NCBI GenBank assembly: GCA_950295325.1
Contig: OX485808.1
Coordinates: 13,644,501-13,708,500, forward strand
DNA from: Polytrichum commune
Taxonomy: Eukaryota; Streptophyta; Polytrichopsida; Polytrichales; Polytrichaceae
Direction: 5' to 3'
DNA length: 64,000 nt
Shown: piece after piece, positions 35,782 to 47,978 of the stretch
Layout: each line of letters begins with the position of its first letter
Position numbering within the stretch: the first letter of the stretch is position 1
Notes under the pieces: model-generated
What the model was told of the DNA's origin: nothing
Databases searched by the model: none
Seen by the model: only the letters and a program-made list of their open reading frames with translations
Program-made: the position numbers and the translations under genes

Positions 35782-36130
35782 CGCTAATTTCTCTCTTGTA
35801 CACTTACACACAACAAAAAAACAAATACACACAAGTTTACAAACGGAAAAGACATACAGTTTACAACAAGTTAAGTGAAAGTACTTAGGTTAAGCAAGAT
35901 TAGGGCAAAAAATTAGGTTTCGACAAAGGGACCCGGCACAAATGGATGAAAATATCAATTTAAGTTGTCATCCCGGTACATCTACTATGTTCCAGGATGA
36001 ATTATTATTTTTCCTCAAAATAGAAGAACGAATTTCAAAAAAAAAAAAAAATTCAGCAAATGAACCTTATTTTTTCAAAATAAATAAATATTCGTTCGCT
36101 AGGTGACGAACCTGCTATGGTGTTATGGTA

Positions 36131-37062
36131 GCTATGTGATCAAAATGTAGACACCATTTTTAGGTTCAATTACAACATGCCAACTAGAAGGGTCTATGTG
36201 ATTGTTCAAAGAGAGAAAAAAACCAAACATCGGCACTTTGATTCTCTATGAGTTTTAAATCTCAATTGTGATTTTGAAACATGGAATGACAATCTGCGTG
36301 ATTCGCAATTGCTAATTGAATGATGCAAATCCCAATATGATCCAACAACCAAAATTGGTTGTGGAGTTGGAAGCATTGTCCATAACATGGCCACATATCT
36401 TATGTGGAGTATTACAGGGGAATAAAATTACAAATTGAAATTGAAAATGGGGATTTCCAATTGTAGTCCTCTCACGTTGTCTTCATTAAAGGCCTCTTCT
36501 GCAAGGTTGCGTGATTGGTTTGTTATTCTTGTTTCTTGTCATCACTACAATCATATGAGTGTATTGGTGTTGAGTTGTTGTCATTGGAGGATCTCCCAAT
36601 ATAGGTTTGTGGTAGATCTAACGATCCTTTAGTGACAAGATCAACTCAATGCCAATAACCCCATAGGGTTGTAACTTTTTGTATACACAATGGTGCATGG
36701 GCAAGTATCATGCGTTGTTAAAATATGAAAATCTATCATAGCGGTAGATTTACACATTTGTTTCATTGGCACAAGATGATTGTCTTGGACTCATATTTTG
36801 GTAGTGCCTCAACAAGACAAATCTTGCGAAGTGGAGGTTTTATATGAATGGAATCTCTAGACTCATGATTGCCTTGTCAACATACAAGTTGAATTGCAAT
36901 TTTTGATATAAATTTTTTCTTCTGTCTTCCTTTTTAAAACACAAGCTTAGTATATTGGCAATACCACTTTGGAGTTAAATTTTTAGGAAATAATCTACCA
37001 ATCACTCATGCATGCGTCCATGCATTTTATTTGTCATTTGCAACATGAAAAACAATGAGTAC
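36131..37062. other. Spacer, no gene seen
   Basis: AT-rich, short frames only. Confidence 0.5.
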
Positions 37063-37065
37063 TTA

Positions 37066-38455
37066 GGGCCACTTTATACACGGCCTGGGGCCGGCCGAAG
37101 CACCAACCCGATTGAGGCCTCAATCGGGACGCACTTTATGAACTTTTTTCCGGCCCAACCTTGTCGCATGTAAAGTGGTGAGGCCCGATTCTAGGGCCCG
37201 ATGGTCTTGAGGGTTAAGTTTCATGGAACTTACCGTGGTCAATGCCCGGTGCTCTTGAGCATTAGTTACACGGCTTTTACTATGGGGGATGATCTCTATA
37301 GGGCTTATGGTTAGGGGGTCAACCTTGGGTCCCATTAGACTATATCGAGCCCTTTGAATCTAATTCCGGTGTCAAAATGCTCATATAAATTCACCTACCA
37401 TGTACAATGGAATAACCGATGTACCCGGTAACAAAAAAAACCCAGAGTTGCAATGATACAATATTCATTATAGAGTAATCTATGTTTGTAGATATTAATT
37501 GGCTTCGTTCCGTTCGGGAACATGACGACATTGAGCATATATTTTGGTGTGGGTTACTGATTATAAGTAGGCATTGCGCCAACATTGTTGTCGTGCTTTT
37601 TACTTTTCAAGCTACATAAATTTATAGACTTAATCAACCTTTCTAAAGCCTCAATTAACTTTCTCTTTATAGATAAGAGATTTTATTTAAAAAATAATAA
37701 TTCTAACCATAGTATAAGTTTACATTATTGTTGGATCTAAGTGCGTGTAAACTTTTGAGCATGGTTCCACTTGGAAACTATCTTTGGCTTATTTTTGGAA
37801 TGTGTTTGTTATGGTTAAAATTGTGGAGTCACTACACTAAACATGATATTTAGTGTGAGATACTATAAATATGATCACTAGACTAAATATCACTAACCCT
37901 ATGAAAGTAAGTAACATTAAATGTAAAATCAAACACTAAATATCATCCATGGTAATATGTGAAAGTTACATGCACGAATTTAGTGTTAGGAAAGATATGG
38001 AAAAAAATTAACAATGAGAAAAAGAGAAGGGACATGGTAGTAGGGAAGGTGGTGGTGCATTTATGTCTAACACTAATTCTATGAAAAAATAATTAAGGGG
38101 AAGGTGGAAGGTGAGAAGGGGAAGGTGGAGGGGAGAGTAGTAAGGAGGAGAGGAAATGCTTTTACCCCTCCTATTGATTGACGGACAAGATTGGAACAAT
38201 CCAACGGAGGAGCCCCATCCGGCCCTAGATGGGAGTTCGGGACGAGGAAAAGCTCGTCCCGAAATCTCATCTAGGGCCCGATGGTTTGGCGCCAAAATTG
38301 TGCCACCTAAGACGCCACATGGGATAGGTGAGTGTTCGGGCCGGCCCCAAGTATAAAGCCCTTGGGCCCGATTTGATGAAATCGAGCGATCCTATTGGTT
38401 CAAATTTTGAGAGTTCCGGCCAGCCCTCAATCTAGCCCCAAGTATAAAGTGGCCC
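37066..38455. mobile_element. PIF/Harbinger-like non-autonomous element
   Basis: The left end GGGCCACTTTATAC and the right end GTATAAAGTGGCCC are perfect inverted repeats, with TTA on both sides (37063-37065 and 38456-38458). GC-rich subterminal parts share GGGCCCGATGGT and GGCCGGCC words. No transposase is visible. A fragment starting CACTACACTAAACATGATAT at about 37830, like the ends of the 8-10-kb MITEs, is nested in the AT-rich middle. Confidence 0.8.
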
Positions 38456-38458
38456 TTA

Positions 38459-39649
38459 GGGATATATATGAACTAGATGACAAATGCAAGGGGCCTTGCC
38501 ACATGCTATAATAGGCAAACTAACCTACCACATAACGGCAAGGTAGGCATTGGGTGTATTTCAATCGATGGTAGGGACAACACATATTCATAACTAAATG
38601 TAGTAGTCAAGCCATGATGTGGTCATCAATTACATGTGATAATGTGCCTTCTCAAATATCCAATTAAGAATACACACTTTAAAATTATTGCTTGATGTGA
38701 CCAATCTACAAATGGGATGCAAATGAGGTGCCCCCTTCTCACCACCTCCCATCAAACGTCCATTGCCTCTTTCTTGAGGGGTTAGCATAAGATTCTACGA
38801 ATATGTGGATCTTTGAATCTCAAAATAACCAGATTCAAAAGATTCCAGAGTTTATCCAAGATTCCAGGATGCAGAGGAGATGGATGATTAATGTCTGCTC
38901 ACAAATTTGAACAACAGGACTTCACAAAGTGCTTCTACTTCCAATTGTATCCTTCTCACTGTCCAATTTGCCTTTTGATATCGGAGTGCAGTTGACAAAA
39001 ATCACAAATGGGAAGTTTTTCACCTGCTTTTCACTTACCTTCAATGCATGGTGGCAATGGATGCAACAGAATTGGCTATGGTGCCAGAATTGCATCTCAT
39101 TTTCAAAAAGTTTCAGTGAGTGCAAGCTTCCAGTAGCTGCAACAACTAGAATCAAAGCACGAAATGAATTCAACATTTGAGTTGTCCAAAAAGTTCCTCG
39201 AAGAGGGATGTAACTGTGGGTTTGATCCTTCTTTGAGAAAACTTTCTATTAAGAGTTCATTAGCTTGTCGTGTATTGAGGCCTCATTTGAAAGTTAGGTG
39301 AAATCTTTAGGACCTCCTCTTTCCACCTCTCAAATTTTGAGAAAATTTTAAGATCTAAAATAAGGTATTTGCGTGTGGTCAGTTGTTGTAAATCCGGATA
39401 GGCCTATGCATGGCTAGCTTACCCACCCATCCTAGTAGGACAAGTTAGAAAGTTGGTTTTGACACCACTTGTCTATGGTAATTTAAGCATTAAGAAAACT
39501 TGGGTGATGTTGTATTTGATTCTCATAAACTCAGGGTTTGGGACTAAACCCAGGATTTCATCTGCTTTACTTTACAAATAACTCTTTTAGCCACGGCACC
39601 TGTGAGCAACAGCAAACATGATAAGTACCAACTTTTACATGAGAGTATC
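38459..39649. other. Spacer, no gene seen
   Basis: Short frames on both strands (for example near 38930-39180) show no recognisable domain. Confidence 0.5.
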
Positions 39650-40102
39650 TAAATTTAAAGATTAATTCCGTGTAGGATTGTCAAGAGTATTTGCTGATGT
39701 CTCATAGATTGCCTGTCTGGGGTAGTGTGTTGATCTAATTGCACTTCAGTGCCATGACCCACCCCATGTTCTATAAGATTTCCTTGTCAAAACGGCATAA
39801 AATGTTTTGATTATAGCGGTTTTACTTCACATTCTTTAATCATCTCTGCAGACCTGCAAATATTCTGTGACGGTTAATCCTCTTCTCATGATCAGCTCCG
39901 CAGCAGCAAATAAATCATTAGTCCGTGATGCACTGATGTTTTCCTTCCATTGAACAAAAGACAGCGACAGACAAAGTTGTGCTTCAGGTCGACAATGCTC
40001 CAGAACAATCTGTTCTGCCAATACTTAGCCTCATTGGCATTCGATATGGTTGGCACATTCTTCCACAATGCAGGCATTTCTATCCGGCTTCGGTTTCCAA
40101 GT

Positions 40103-40223
40103 ATGGGCCCCCGTTAAGGGCATTCCAAAAAGAAGGCAAGCCGGCAGGTGTAACCAGTGCACGGTATTCTTTAGTAAAAGGCGAAAGAATAGTACGCTCT
40201 GTGCAGGGCACCCGGCTGTGTGC
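40103..40223 (-). ncRNA. U5: U5 snRNA, copy A
   Basis: The minus strand contains TTCTTTCGCCTTTTACTAAA at about 40187-40168, the invariant U5 loop I that holds exon ends in the spliceosome. An Sm-site CTTTTTGG follows about 55 nt later (40124-40131), then a 3' hairpin GCCC-TTAAC-GGGGGC. A TATA-like box and an upstream element are present, and the length of about 120 nt is normal. This copy looks intact; the exact ends are estimated. Confidence 0.9.
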
Positions 40224-40245
40224 TAAACAAGCGTTTGTGGAGAGA

Positions 40246-40258
40246 ACTATATATAATT
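40246..40258 (-). promoter_or_regulatory. TATA box of U5 copy A
   Basis: Minus strand TTATATATAGTTC, about 25 bp upstream of the estimated RNA start. Confidence 0.6.
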
Positions 40259-40280
40259 TTAAGTTTCTAATCGAGCCTGA

Positions 40281-40291
40281 CAATCATGGGG
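40281..40291 (-). promoter_or_regulatory. Upstream element of U5 copy A
   Basis: Minus strand CCCCATGATTG, about 58-68 bp upstream of the RNA start. It shares the CCCCAT core with the elements of the U4 and U3 genes here. Confidence 0.5.
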
Positions 40292-40783
40292 TATATCATT
40301 CGAAGAAAGTCTCGACGACGATCAAGGCTATGCATGCGCCTCATAACCTTCGACTATCCAACTAGATTAGTCCCGGATGTTTACACAAATATTCAAGTAA
40401 AGCCGATTGTGCCATCCAATTATTTGATATATCGAATAATTCGTGAATCTTGGAGGTCCTCTTTACAATCGTGGCCGATGTTCACACAATGTCCTGCTAT
40501 CGCTCCCAGGAGAAATCTATCATAATAGACCAGCCAATGTGTGTAGTTCGTCATGTGTTAGAAGGTTGTTTGTCCGTAGGTGCAAGACGGGAATGCCTGC
40601 AAAGCTGGTTTCAAGTGATAATGTGTTTGAATATATTATGTGAATTCAAAGGTGGACTGCATCTCTTTGTATCACAGTTCACCATGGCCGGTCAATTTAT
40701 TTTAATATATTGTCCTCACACAGGGAGAAAGAGAGAGATGATCACAAACGATTGTGATATACTCTTTTGCTTCAAGGCGTTTG

Positions 40784-40792
40784 CCCCATAGG
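40784..40792 (+). promoter_or_regulatory. Upstream element of U3 copy A
   Basis: CCCCATAGG, 64 bp upstream of the RNA start. The other U3 copies have weaker GCCCGTAGG (43476) and GCCGTATAGG (46987) at the same distance. Confidence 0.5.
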
Positions 40793-40846
40793 AAATACAA
40801 ACAAGCTTATGAGCGAGAACATGGCGTTAGATGAGATGGCTGCTGT

Positions 40847-41065
40847 CATGACTATACTTGAACAGGATCTTTTCTATAGTGTGCACCTTTGATCTGTATT
40901 CTCTAATGCAGACAAATACCTTCATCCCGGACGATGAGGTATAGCTTTCCGTCTTAAGTGCGATAACTGCAACCTTCTCTTAGCAGGGAGATGTTGTTCG
41001 ATGAAGGTTGTGCCTGCTCATTCCGCATGCATTGAATACATAAAACGGGAGAGTGTTCTGACAGG
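40847..41065 (+). ncRNA. U3: U3 snoRNA, copy A
   Basis: Starts with GACTATACTTGAACAGGATC and TTTTCTATAGTGTG, the box A'/A region that pairs with pre-rRNA. GGACGATGAGG suits box C', a GTCTTAAGTGCG segment sits at box B, and TTCTGACAGG fits box D. Box C is altered (CATTGAATA instead of TTGATGA), so this copy may be impaired. About 219 nt, normal for U3. It guides 18S rRNA processing in the nucleolus. Confidence 0.8.
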
Positions 41066-42193
41066 GACAAATTTCGAAAATTTCTTCACAAGGGAACGTG
41101 CCAGGAAAATAAATGCGCTCAAGAGTTTGACGCCTATGGTTGCTCTTGCTTGATCGACCTTATAACTTGTCATTCTATGTATCAGAAACGGAGTCGGCAT
41201 GCGAAAGTTGTAGAAATTTCTTTCTCTTGAAGCGGTCACAAGGCCCTTTCAATTGCGTTAACCCTGGTGTCTATACTTTTAACACAAAGTTCAATGTCAT
41301 TGTCATTTTAGTCTCCGTGCTTAAGTACAAGTCTTGCCCTAAGGTAGAAAAACAAAAAACGGTGAATGACCACTACTGATGCATTAGACTAGGGGTAGAA
41401 TGATTCTTGTGTGAACCCAAAATGACTAATTATAAAAATGATGGCCTAAAAAGGATGCAGTGATTCGTTGGATAGGTGTTGTTTCACACCACTTGCAATC
41501 ACTTTTGGGTATCATTGAGTTAGCCGTTTTGTGTGCATTCGTATGTAGAGTAAGATAGTTTGATGCTTAGATTAGGGAGGCTCCAATGTACAAATAGGGG
41601 GTTTAACTTACTTGCCTCTTTGGAAAAATGTAACTAATTATTTACAAAGAATCAAATTACAAAACAACTTGCATTCCTCATCATTTCCACTACTCCATCT
41701 CCGAAAAATATTGCACAAATTTCAAACCACTCTTTTCAACTTGGCCGAATCAACTTATTTTCACTGTTTTCGATACCTTACTCAAATATATGTGTCTAAT
41801 TAAGAAGAGTGACCAAATAAGGCCACATACCTGATGCCATTGAAATGAAATGAAACGAAATTGATTTTACAATTTGTGAAGCCAAAAGGCTAAGGAGACT
41901 GAAACTAGATTAGGATGGTTTCAAACCAACTAATTTCTTAGAGTGGCGGAGTACAATAACCTATGTGAGATAGAGCCTAATGTCAACTTACACGTCCAAT
42001 TGAAAGAAAGACTGGAGGTTCCCTAATGCTACATTCTTAAGTAGTGATGGAAACTTATCACGGTGCTTGTGTGTAAACTTGTAAAGCAGCATTGCCATTT
42101 CAAACTACAATACTCTTGCTTGAAGGAGGAAAGGACTTGCTTTCAGAGGGATGATCCACCAAGTAGACATATGAATTAGGGTTTTGATTGTGA

Positions 42194-42335
42194 GGTCCGA
42201 GCCTATGGCAGACCTTCCAGAAATTCTGGGGCGCCCTTGCGGGCACCGCAGGGGGGTTGGAAATAGTTTTCAACCAGCAATTGACGCGTCTCGGTTTCAC
42301 CTCATTAACTGCGTCATTGCCCCAAGCGCAAAGAT
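42194..42335 (-). ncRNA. U4: U4 snRNA, copy A
   Basis: The minus strand begins ATCTTTGCGCTTGGGGCAAT, continues GACGCAGTTAATGAGG and later GCTGGTTGAAAACTATTTCC, matching the plant U4 5' domain that pairs with U6. An Sm-like AATTTCTGG precedes a 3' hairpin GGTC...GACC. About 142 nt. The transcript is identical to copy B, which argues for function or recent gene conversion. Confidence 0.93.
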
Positions 42336-42390
42336 AGAAATCAACTTGAATCTTGGGATATCTATCCTTGCGAATTGCTGAGCACCACTG

Positions 42391-42404
42391 CAAACCTTAT
42401 GGGG
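42391..42404 (-). promoter_or_regulatory. Upstream element of U4 copy A
   Basis: Minus strand CCCCATAAGGTTTG, 56-69 bp upstream of the RNA start and identical in all three U4 genes. Plant snRNA genes carry an upstream sequence element (RTCCCACATCG) at about this place; this looks like its local version. Confidence 0.65.
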
Positions 42405-42892
42405 GTGAAGACAAAAAGCTGATGAGGCCCTGGATATTCACGAACTCGGAGGGCATTGGATTTGTAAATTTCTTGAAAACACTTAAATTTGACTTCCCAA
42501 AACTTCCAATTGTTACAGAAGCTTAACCTACTGTTGGTGTTTGTAGCAGAAAATCCCCTCGCAGGAAGTAGTGCTTTTATTTAGATGCCTCTTATCAATC
42601 ACTAGATCTGATACATAATACTTGAAATGTTGCAACACACATGCAATTCTCAGTTCAGGTAATTGCACAAAAATTCAGTCGGATCAGCCTGTTCAATACA
42701 ATCTGTCTTCACAAACCTACAATTTGCAATCTATATCGGTGTTGAAGTTCTTGAAAACATTCCCAGCCCAGTGCATCTCATCTCCTCCCAGGATTGTAAG
42801 CAGATGTCAGGAAAAGCTCAAATGAGTGATGTTCTCTGCTTCTGAGTTCCAGAATCTATGACCCTAGATGCCACTGGGACATGGCCACTTAT

Positions 42893-42914
42893 AACTTTCT
42901 CTCTCTCTCTCTCC
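42893..42914. repeat. (CT)n microsatellite
   Basis: About ten TC/CT units. Confidence 0.9.
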
Positions 42915-43539
42915 ATTGAGCACAACAATCTTGGTTTAATTTGGTTCAATTGTTTTTTCACTACTTCTTCAACATAAAGGGTCCCTCTATATCCATCTGA
43001 TTTCTTGCATTGAGTATTCTTGGCCTACAGAATTTGGAGAACAGGTGCTGCGAATAAATGTGAAGGGCAGCTTCTAGGTCTGTATAATGTGGATTTCTTC
43101 CTTCTCTCTTGTTGCAGTTGACACGACTTCTTAAAAAACCCAAGTTTTTTCTCTCAAACACTTCTCAGCCATACTAAAGTGAGACCTGGTGGGTATATAA
43201 ATGGAGGTGTTGACAGAGCCTTGAGTACACACAAAGAGTTGTCCAGACTCTGGAACATCATCAATATTCAGTAAGGTTAATTAATCACACTCTTTAGGAC
43301 GTAAATGCCTGCAACAAAGCTGTTTTCAAGTAACAATGTGCTTGATCACATAATGTGAAATATAAATGAAATAAGGCCAAAGGTGGACTACATCTCTTTG
43401 ATTCACGATTCACCATGGCCGGTCAATTTATAGTCATGACAAAAAATAAAATGACAAACGATTGTGATACTGTGTGCCCGTAGGAATTGCAAACAAGGTT
43501 ATGAGCAAGAATATGGGGTTAGATGAGATGGCTACTGTC

Positions 43540-43754
43540 ACGACCACACTTGAACATGATCTTTTCTATAGCGTGTACCTTTGACTTGTGTTCTCCCAAT
43601 ATAGACAAATTCCTTCATCCTCGATGATGAGGTGTGTGGCTCTCCGTCCTGAAGGCTTATACTGCAACCTTCTTACAGCATGGAGAGAGGTTGGTTGATG
43701 AACGTCTTGCTTGCTCATTCCGCAGGCACTGATGGACGGGAGAGTGTTTGGACG
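43540..43754 (+). ncRNA. U3: U3 snoRNA, copy B (weakened)
   Basis: ACGACCACACTTGAACATGA and TTTTCTATAGCGTG form the 5' domain, CGATGATGAGG box C', GTCCTGAAGG the box B region and CACTGATGG box C. Box D reads TTTGGA instead of TCTGA, so stable snoRNP assembly is doubtful. Confidence 0.75.
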
Positions 43755-44245
43755 GGAGATATAAGATATTTTTGCAATGTGCTCAAGAGTAGAAATTTCA
43801 TGCTCTGCTTGGATCTATCTCATAATTCCTGTGTGTACCTCTTGTTAAGCGTCTTTGTGCATCAGACAGTGGTCACTCGATTCTCTTGATTCCTGACGTG
43901 GACAAACCTACCAAGTGGAAGGACTGGGGAATACACAATTTGGGAAATGAATTGGTCAATTACACGAAATGGCTAATTATCGATCATAACTTAGTTTGCG
44001 CAGCATTTCTGTGTCCTCCCGTTGTGCAGCATGAAAACTTTGATCACTCCTACCTTTTTCATCTCAACCATAATTCAATAACTTCATGATGCGCGATTGG
44101 TAAACGGATGAGACGATTCTGGGTCCTATCCACTCACCAAAATCACCTTTGAATCTGGAGTACCTACAATAAGGACCACACAACCTACTCTTACTTTCAA
44201 CGATTTGCTTGAGTAGGGGAGGAACGACTTAGGTTTAGATTTTGA

Positions 44246-44387
44246 GGTCCGAGCCTATGGCAGACCTTCCAGAAATTCTGGGGCGCCCTTGCGGGCACCG
44301 CAGGGGGGTTGGAAATAGTTTTCAACCAGCAATTGACGCGTCTCGGTTTCACCTCATTAACTGCGTCATTGCCCCAAGCGCAAAGAT
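44246..44387 (-). ncRNA. U4: U4 snRNA, copy B
   Basis: Identical by eye to copy A over the whole transcript, while sequence outside diverges quickly except for the promoter block. Sm-like site and 3' hairpin are intact. Confidence 0.93.
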
Positions 44388-44442
44388 GAAGAAACAGCGG
44401 AATCTCAGGGGTTTCTATGCTTCCGAATTGCTAATCCCACTC

Positions 44443-44456
44443 CAAACCTTATGGGG
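44443..44456 (-). promoter_or_regulatory. Upstream element of U4 copy B
   Basis: CCCCATAAGGTTTG on the minus strand, 56 bp upstream of the RNA start. Confidence 0.65.
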
Positions 44457-46276
44457 ATGAAGGCATTAGGGGACGAAGACAATAACCTTACGGTTCTCTG
44501 ATTCAAGAACGTACTCGGAGTTGGTTGGATTTGGAAAGTCATTGAATACATTCCAGTTGAATTCCAATAGACTTCCAATTGTTACAACAGTGACGTTGTT
44601 CCAGTATTTTTTTATTTTTTTTAATAGAACCTGAAGTGTTGCAACATTCATATACATGCATTCTCTGTTAAATGCACAAAAATTAACTTGTGTGATCAGC
44701 CTGTTTAGTATAATCTCTGTCTTCACAAACCTGTGTCGGTGTTGAAGCTAAGTGGATCTCCTCTCAGAGTTGGAAGCAGATGTGAGGCTGAACTCGAATA
44801 GTGAAGTCCTGTTGTTTGAGTCCAGAATGTATTACCCTGGATGCCACTGTGGCCATCTGTAAGGTTTGTCACTAGGTTTCTCCATTGAGCATATTCTTGA
44901 CTCTTGCTTTGGCTTGATTATTAGCAGTACTTCTACATTGTCCTTCAGGACAGCGTCCAACATGAAGGCTTCCTCTAATTCCATCTGATTTGTTGCACTG
45001 TGCATTACAAAGTTCTCCAAGGAAGGTTATACATGTTTTCAACGTTTCTGTATCTTAGGCAACATCATGCACTTTCTGTGTCCTGGCTATTCCCAAGCAT
45101 GTCCACACATAACATTATTCAGCTGCTCGTGACCAGGTTGGGTGAGGTTGGGAATATGGCCTGTAAGGTGCTAGAATCATACCTTATGGATGATTGTCTA
45201 AGCAGATTCAGCCCGATAAACTGAGTTATACAGGTGAGACACTATCACTGAATATTAATAGAATGGAATGACTGATAGCAGCTGAATAATGCTATGTACC
45301 TTGCCATACGAAATTTGAAAGAAAGATGACTTAAACTCTCACACATGTTATTTCTTTTGGGGCTCTATTTCTTTGTGATTCATCCCCTCCCTTACTTCCG
45401 AATTCTCAACAACAGTATCCATACGATTCATTTCCTATGTCAAACCATGATGGTTTCGTTGAGAAGGCTGGAAAGGCTGGTGGTTAATTGATTTCTTTTA
45501 TGTATAAGGTTGTTCCATACTGTTCTCAATATTATTTACCACAACAACAACAAAATACAGGACATGTGTATTGAGCGCAGCACTCATCATGTTGCAAGGG
45601 GCGCTTGCTATGGTCTGTTCTGTTGTGCTCATGCCAAATGAAGACAAGACACGCCAACGAGTCTGCGATGGTGAGTGCTATGTCATTATTCTGAACCATG
45701 CTAATTCTGCCTGACATGGCTCTCATTTTCTTTTCTTGTAGTACAACCAATGTGAATTTATCCTATCTCATTGAAATAAATCACATACTTGGTGCTACAG
45801 TTCCAATACGAGCCATTAGAATATCTCTCACCTGTACTCGGAGAATGTGTATCGGATTGGCAAGGCATTTGCTAATATGTAAAGGACTGCCTGTCTGGAG
45901 TAGTCTTTTGACCTAATTGCACTTCAGTGCCATAACCGCCCGATGTCGACCTAAAAGTCTCCTTGTCGAATCGGCATAATTTCTTAAGGTCATTACGGTT
46001 TTCCTAGACTTCCCTCAAAAAATCACTGCAGATCTGCTTCTCATCAGTGACGATTGATCATCTTCTCATCAGCTTCGCGGCAGCAATTTAAGTTACTTGT
46101 CCTTCATGATGCACTGATGTTTTCGTCCATTGAACGAATTGGATAGTAACAGACAAATTTATTATTTAATAAATCTGCTCTGCCACATTGAACATCATTG
46201 ACATTCCGTGAAGATGGCACGCTCTTCAGCGCTTCCATCCCTTACTGTCAATTCTATCCGATTTTGGTTTCCTTGG

Positions 46277-46396
46277 ATGGGCCCGTTAAGGGCATTCCAA
46301 CATGAAGGCAAGCCGGTCCTTGTAACCAGCGCACGGTATTCTTTAGTAAAAGACGAAAGAATGATTCGCTCCGTGCAGGATACCTGGCCGTGTGCT
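46277..46396 (-). ncRNA. U5: U5 snRNA, copy C (probable pseudogene)
   Basis: Aligned with copy A along its length, but loop I reads TTTCGTCTTTTACTAAAG (one C-to-T change in an invariant loop) and the Sm site CTTTTTGG has become CATGTTGG. A TATA-like TATTTATAAG lies about 25 bp upstream, and a small retro-insertion separates it from the region where the upstream element should be. Confidence 0.75.
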
Positions 46397-46441
46397 ATCT
46401 TGACAGTTGTGCAAGAACTTATAAATATGAAATCAAGCTTC

Positions 46442-46496
46442 TTTTTTCTTTTTTCTTTTTTTTGAGACAGAAGGCAAACACAGCCAACGCCAAATG
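46442..46496 (-). mobile_element. Short retro-inserted sequence with 19-bp target duplication
   Basis: A 55-bp insert flanked by perfect copies of AAATATGAAATCAAGCTTC (46423-46441 and 46497-46515). On the minus strand it ends in an A-rich tail (A8-G-A6-G-A6), the pattern left by LINE-driven insertion of a 5'-truncated RNA or SINE. It sits in the promoter of U5 copy C. Confidence 0.8.
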
Positions 46497-47049
46497 AAAT
46501 ATGAAATCAAGCTTCATATTGACGCTGAGAACTATAGGGTATGTCGATCCAAGAAACTCTCAATGATGATCACAGCTAGATCAGACCAGATTAGTCCCAG
46601 ATGTTTACATAAATTCAAGTCAGGCCGATTGTGCCATGCAATTACTTGATACTTCATGAATCTTGGAGGTGCTCATCACGATTTGTGGCCAGTGTTTACA
46701 CAATTTCCTGATATTGCTCCCACGACAAATCTAGTATGTCAAACCAGCCAATATATACATATGTGTAGTCGTCATTGATTTGAAGGTTTGTTGTCCGGAG
46801 GTGCAAGCTATGAATGCCTACAAAGCTGTTTTCAAGTAACAGCGTCTTTGATTTTATCATGTGCAATCAAACTTAAGTATAAAGGTGGACTAAATGTCTT
46901 TGTAAGACGATTCACCATGGCCGGTGAATATATTATTCTGAGAGAAAGAGAGAAATAGTGTGTTATTCTTTTGCTTCAAGGCGATTGCCGTATAGGAATT
47001 GCAAACATGGTTATGAGCAAGAATATGGGGTTGCATAAAATACGTTCTG

Positions 47050-47264
47050 TCACGACCATACTTGAACAGGGTCTGTTCTATAGTGCGTACATTTGATCTG
47101 TGTTCTCCTACGCAGACAGTACCTTCATCCTGGACGATGAGACCACGGCTCCTTTGTCCTGAGCGCAAATATTGCAACGTTCTCTCGCCAGGGAGAGGTT
47201 TGGTTAATGAACGTCTTGCTTGCTCATTCCGCAGGCATTGATGGACAGAGAGTGTTCTGACGGG
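47050..47264 (+). ncRNA. U3: U3 snoRNA, copy C
   Basis: Best-preserved U3: ACGACCATACTTGAACAGGG with TCTGTTCTATAGTGCG (boxes A'/A), GGACGATGAGACC (box C'), GTCCTGAGCGC (box B), CATTGATGG (box C) and GTTCTGACGG (box D). About 215 nt. Confidence 0.88.
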
Positions 47265-47978
47265 AAATAGAAAACGTTTTTGAAATGTGTTTCAACAATT
47301 TCTTGTTCTGCTTGGATGCATCTCATAAATCCTGAATCTCATAAACCGCCATACTCTTTAAAAATTTAAAGTTTTCAGAGAATATGGTGAGACAGCTTTA
47401 AGAGGTGACAGAAATTTGGTTTCGTATCATATTATCTTACTGGTAGTGACCCAGTGACGCATGCCATTTGTTGAAGTCATTAAATTTCCTGTGGCAGATT
47501 ACAAACAACCTTACTCTTGTATCTGAAATGACTCCGTCACGAAACATGGTTCACCCATGTTTGCTCACAACCAATTTGGATGTCAGTCATTCCAGACTAT
47601 CGCTTGTGAAAGTCCTCCGCTATTCACACTGTACAAATGCATTGCGACAAATCAGTATGTTGCTCGGATACAGAAGCGTCAAATCCTCCTAGGACATTTA
47701 TCAGGAATATTGCAATGCCCTACACCATATACCCAATGCACTCAAACTCCTTGGTCGCTCGATCTCGTTGCTTCTGGATACAAGTGGAAGGACTGAAGAA
47801 ATACCCAATAGAATTGGTGCAATGAATGGCCGATTACCGATCATACTTTATTTGCGCGCAACATTTCTGTGTCGAGAATAAGTCCAAAGACCTTACACTT
47901 GTAGCGGAAGGAATCAGAATAGTTCACTCGGTGAGATGATTCACATAAGCAGACGTATAATTTGGGGTTTGAATTGTG

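Larger units (their letters stand above)
32717..36128. mobile_element. Pogo/Tc1-type DNA transposon
   Basis: The left end CCGTAACACCATAGCAGGTT pairs with the right end (reverse complement CCATAACACCATAGCAGGTT), one mismatch over about 23 bp. TA lies outside both ends (32715-32716 and 36129-36130), the duplication typical of this superfamily. Inside is a minus-strand DDE gene in decay. The 3412-bp length is ordinary for the group. Confidence 0.85.

Noticed and set aside
42100-42393. Protein-coding frames across the U4 loci (both strands)
   Set aside because: The conserved stretch is the U4 RNA itself; conservation stops at the RNA ends and ignores codon structure.
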